Assembly: GCF_009811755.1 (NCBI RefSeq)
Contig: NZ_BLIV01000009.1
Span: 1-64,000 of the forward strand
Direction: 5' to 3'
DNA from: Roseobacter cerasinus
GTDB taxonomy: Bacteria; Pseudomonadota; Alphaproteobacteria; Rhodobacterales; Rhodobacteraceae
DNA: 64,000 bases
Shown here: positions 62,095-64,000 of the stretch, one piece after another
How positions within the stretch are numbered: position 1 is the stretch's first letter
Layout: each line of letters begins with the position of its first letter
Notes under the pieces: generated by a model
Seen by the model: only the letters and a program-made list of their open reading frames with translations
What the model was told of the DNA's origin: nothing
The model's database searches: none
Position numbers and translations under genes: made by a program

Positions 62095-63243
62095 CTACCC
62101 TGCGGGCGGGGTCTCGTCCAGCCGTGACAGGGCCGGCATCAGCCTGCGCAGGCTCAGCGGGCGGTAGTCAGACCGTCCGGCGACCCGAAGGCGCACCGTA
62201 TCATGCACGTCGATGCTCTGATCCGGGCCCTGCCGCCAGCGCAGCAATCGCGGCACCCAACGGTAGAGCCAACCATGATCGTCGATCTCGGATGTGGCCG
62301 TCACGGGGTTCAGCGGCACGTCGGGGATCGCGACCCCGGGGGTCAGCCGCAGCCCCTGCCGCGCGGCGCCTTCCCAGATCCAGGCCAGCGCGATATCGGC
62401 CAGCGCCCGGGTCTGCGCGGAGCCACCGACAATGCCGTGATCTCCCACAAACCACATTTGCTGGTACGGGCGGTCCGGGCTGCTGTCACCCTGGTTCAGG
62501 CCAGAGGCATCCGGGGCGTCGTCGAGATTGTCCCAAAGCGTCGGGATGTAAGGTTTGCGGCGCTCGTCCAGCGCAACCGCGTGGCGGGCGGCTTCCACCA
62601 GATGCGACAGCCGCGTGTCGTGAAAGGCGTAGCGGGCATTCCACCACCGCGCCCAGCGGCCAAAGACCGGCTCTGGAATGCCAAGCGCGCCCACCGTATC
62701 CCAGACGCCCAGGTAGGCAATGCGCACCAAATGGCTGTCATCAGCGCGCGCGCGGATATCCGTCTGGCTGGTGGCATATCTGGGTGACAGAATCTGCCGC
62801 GCGGCCCGGATATGCGGCTGATCCGGCGCATTGCGCGCACCGCGCCGCCGGTAGAGGCGAAAGGCCCGGCGCAGATTGGCCGGTGTCGGGTCCTCCAGGA
62901 TGCCGCATTTGCGGATCAGCCCCGCCAGCGACCGCGCCGTGAAAGCACCGCGCGAAAACCCGAAGATCAGGATTTTGTCACCGGGCTGATAACACTGACA
63001 AAGCTGCAGATAGGTCGATGCGATGTTGCGGTTGAGGCCCCAACCGAAGAGCCCGCCCCCCACACGGCTGAGCCAGCGGCCCAATCCGCTGATCCGGCCC
63101 GTGCCCGTGCCAACCCCTTCGGTGTAGATCACGATCTGCTCCGGGCTGCGCAGGCAGGCCCGCGACAGCCGCAACACATGGGTGGGCGCCTCCGATTGGG
63201 TGGAATTCCACGTGCCGTCACAAAAAATCGCGATATGTGCCAT
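62095..63243 (-). CDS. DUF2235 alpha/beta-hydrolase-like protein
   Basis: 382 residues from ATG 63243 with AGAGGGG upstream. The N-terminus MAHIAIFCDGTWNSTQSE, then VIYTEGVGTGTGRISGLGRWLSRVGGGLFGWGL, the nucleophile motif ILIFGFSRGAFTARSLAGLI (Ser in G-F-S-R-G) and later WFVGDHGIVGGSAQTRAL define DUF2235. Members include T6SS phospholipase effectors of the Tle1 type, but many are stand-alone. No T6SS gene, signal peptide or immunity-like partner is beside it except the unknown membrane protein downstream. An effector role is therefore not supported here. Confidence 0.87.
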   Translation of the reverse strand: MAHIAIFCDGTWNSTQSEAPTHVLRLSRACLRSPEQIVIYTEGVGTGTGRISGLGRWLSRVGGGLFGWGLNRNIASTYLQLCQCYQPGDKILIFGFSRGAFTARSLAGLIRKCGILEDPTPANLRRAFRLYRRRGARNAPDQPHIRAARQILSPRYATSQTDIRARADDSHLVRIAYLGVWDTVGALGIPEPVFGRWARWWNARYAFHDTRLSHLVEAARHAVALDERRKPYIPTLWDNLDDAPDASGLNQGDSSPDRPYQQMWFVGDHGIVGGSAQTRALADIALAWIWEGAARQGLRLTPGVAIPDVPLNPVTATSEIDDHGWLYRWVPRLLRWRQGPDQSIDVHDTVRLRVAGRSDYRPLSLRRLMPALSRLDETPPAG

Positions 63244-63358
63244 TTGCCAACCCCTCTTTGTGCCTTAGACATGCCGGAAGGCACCCCACTATTGGCTTAA
63301 GGCCGCGTGCGGTGGTGTAAAACCTCAACCGGCTGAAGCCGGGTAAGGGAGCCATTTC

Positions 63359-64000
63359 ATGTCGCAGCACCTGCTTGCTATCCTGACCTTTGCTCTGACC
63401 CTGACCTTCGCGGCTTCGCCACTGATCGTGACCGATTTCAGTGGGTTCGCACCGGAGCAATTCCCTGTGCCGCAAGACGACCCACCCGTGCAGCCAGCAG
63501 GCTACGCCTTTGCAATCTGGGGTGTGATTTATCTCTGGCTAATCGCGGGCATGGCATTTGGCGCGCTCCGCCGAAGCGCAGAAGCAGACTGGCAGGCCAT
63601 GCGACCGCCGCTCTGTGTCTCCCTGCTGGTCGGCACCGGCTGGCTCGCTGTGGCCGAACGCGACCCGATCTGGGCCACAGTGCTGATCTGGATCATTCTG
63701 ATCAGCGCCCTCCTGGCGCTCTACCGCGCGCCGCGTCGGGATCGGATCTGGGCGGCGTACCCGCTGGGGCTCTACGCAGGCTGGCTCAGCGCTGCGAGTT
63801 GCGTGTCTCTAGGGTTGGTCACGGCAGGCTATGGTTTGATGAGCGCATCAACAGCGGCGCTGGTCCTTGTCTTTGCAGCCCTTGTGCTCGCCTCTGCGAT
63901 ACAGTCGACGCTGGGCCGCACGCCCACCTATGCGCTGGCGGTCATCTGGGCGCTCGCGGCAGTGGTCGCCCAGAACGTCGCGGGAAATCAGATCGTCGCG
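63359..64000 (+). CDS. TspO/MBR-related tryptophan-rich membrane protein (3' end outside window)
   Basis: At least 214 residues; the frame stays open to the window edge. Several hydrophobic helices are visible: LLAILTFALTLTFAASPLI, GYAFAIWGVIYLWLIAGMAFGAL, LCVSLLVGTGWLAVAE and TVLIWIILISALLALYRAP. The motif QPAGYAFAIWGVIYLW and scattered Trp (WAAYPLGLYAGWLSAAS) place it near the TspO/MBR superfamily. Family members bind porphyrins or sense light or oxygen; the role here is unknown. The start is ATG 63359 with GGGAG 8 bases upstream. Divergent from the DUF2235 gene. Confidence 0.72.
   Translation, partial: MSQHLLAILTFALTLTFAASPLIVTDFSGFAPEQFPVPQDDPPVQPAGYAFAIWGVIYLWLIAGMAFGALRRSAEADWQAMRPPLCVSLLVGTGWLAVAERDPIWATVLIWIILISALLALYRAPRRDRIWAAYPLGLYAGWLSAASCVSLGLVTAGYGLMSASTAALVLVFAALVLASAIQSTLGRTPTYALAVIWALAAVVAQNVAGNQIVA

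Noticed and set aside
62095-63243. Type VI secretion effector (Tle1-like) interpretation of the DUF2235 protein
   Set aside because: No VgrG, PAAR, adaptor or clear immunity gene is adjacent; the family also contains many non-effector members.
1-64000. CRISPR arrays, phage genes, toxin-antitoxin pairs
   Set aside because: No regularly spaced repeats, no integrase or phage structural genes, and no recognisable small toxin-antitoxin gene pair were found on either strand.

Overview
The window looks like a chromosomal segment of a marine-type alphaproteobacterium of the Rhodobacteraceae (Roseobacter group). Evidence: GC-rich sequence with tightly packed, often 4-bp-overlapping genes; an alphaproteobacterial RpoH; a dnaG-rpoD pair; the carD / fdxA / S4 protein / SUV3-like helicase block; MmcB with an alphaproteobacterial-type LexA site; and a tRNA-His that lacks the usual G(-1) and carries A73, as known in many alphaproteobacteria. 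The assignment is by family recognition, not by a database search.

Layout. 1-1058 is a scar: the end of an IS3-family element, a Walker-A-bearing NTPase fragment and a SprA-like C-terminal fragment joined head to tail, then about 500 bp without a recognisable gene. 1059-8614 holds a glycosyltransferase-like protein, O-acetylhomoserine sulfhydrylase (metY), a periplasmic SIMPL protein, a large PilM/PilP-like membrane protein, and hppD divergent from an Lrp regulator. 8639-12933 carries a Kef-type antiporter, cobT divergent from cobS, and carD. 13227-16805 is fdxA, an S4 RNA-binding protein and a SUV3-like helicase. 17455-22226 is a plus-strand run of overlapping genes: SCP2 protein, lysophospholipase-like hydrolase, ligase-associated exonuclease, ATP-dependent DNA ligase and a TIM-barrel hydrolase. 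22236-31577 holds a repeat-containing envelope protein, pepF, a membrane protein, rpoH, an RluD-type pseudouridine synthase, an AEC transporter, tRNA-His, a GNAT protein, SOS-controlled mmcB and several small proteins.

31622-40719 is the riboflavin region (nusB, ribH, ribB, ribE, ribD, nrdR). It is split by three plus-strand capsule-lipid-anchor/export genes (kpsS, a Wza/KpsD-type lipoprotein, kpsC). 40849-46705 has a YjbQ protein, a HlyU-like protein, a gene-free region rich in hairpins, rpoD and dnaG. 46736-53992 is amino-acid and one-carbon catabolism: heterotetrameric sarcosine oxidase (soxBDAG), a cysteine-rich DUF6151-like protein and glutamate dehydrogenase.

54285-58609 looks accessory: an ArsP-type permease divergent from a LysR regulator, then a TetR regulator divergent from a three-gene operon (CPLC peroxiredoxin-like protein, secreted NTF2-like protein, cytosolic NTF2-like protein) with a near-ideal operator between them. 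58861-61558 is an orphan TadG/TadE-like pilus trio, followed by a membrane protein, a DUF2235 hydrolase and a truncated TspO-like membrane protein at the window end.

No CRISPR array, prophage, rRNA operon or complete mobile element is visible. The observations I find most worth following are the TetR/peroxiredoxin/NTF2 cassette, the hairpin-rich non-coding region 41737-41909, the capsule genes inside the riboflavin cluster, the chimeric scar at 1-547, the LexA box on mmcB, and the divergent genes whose start codons share a CATG.
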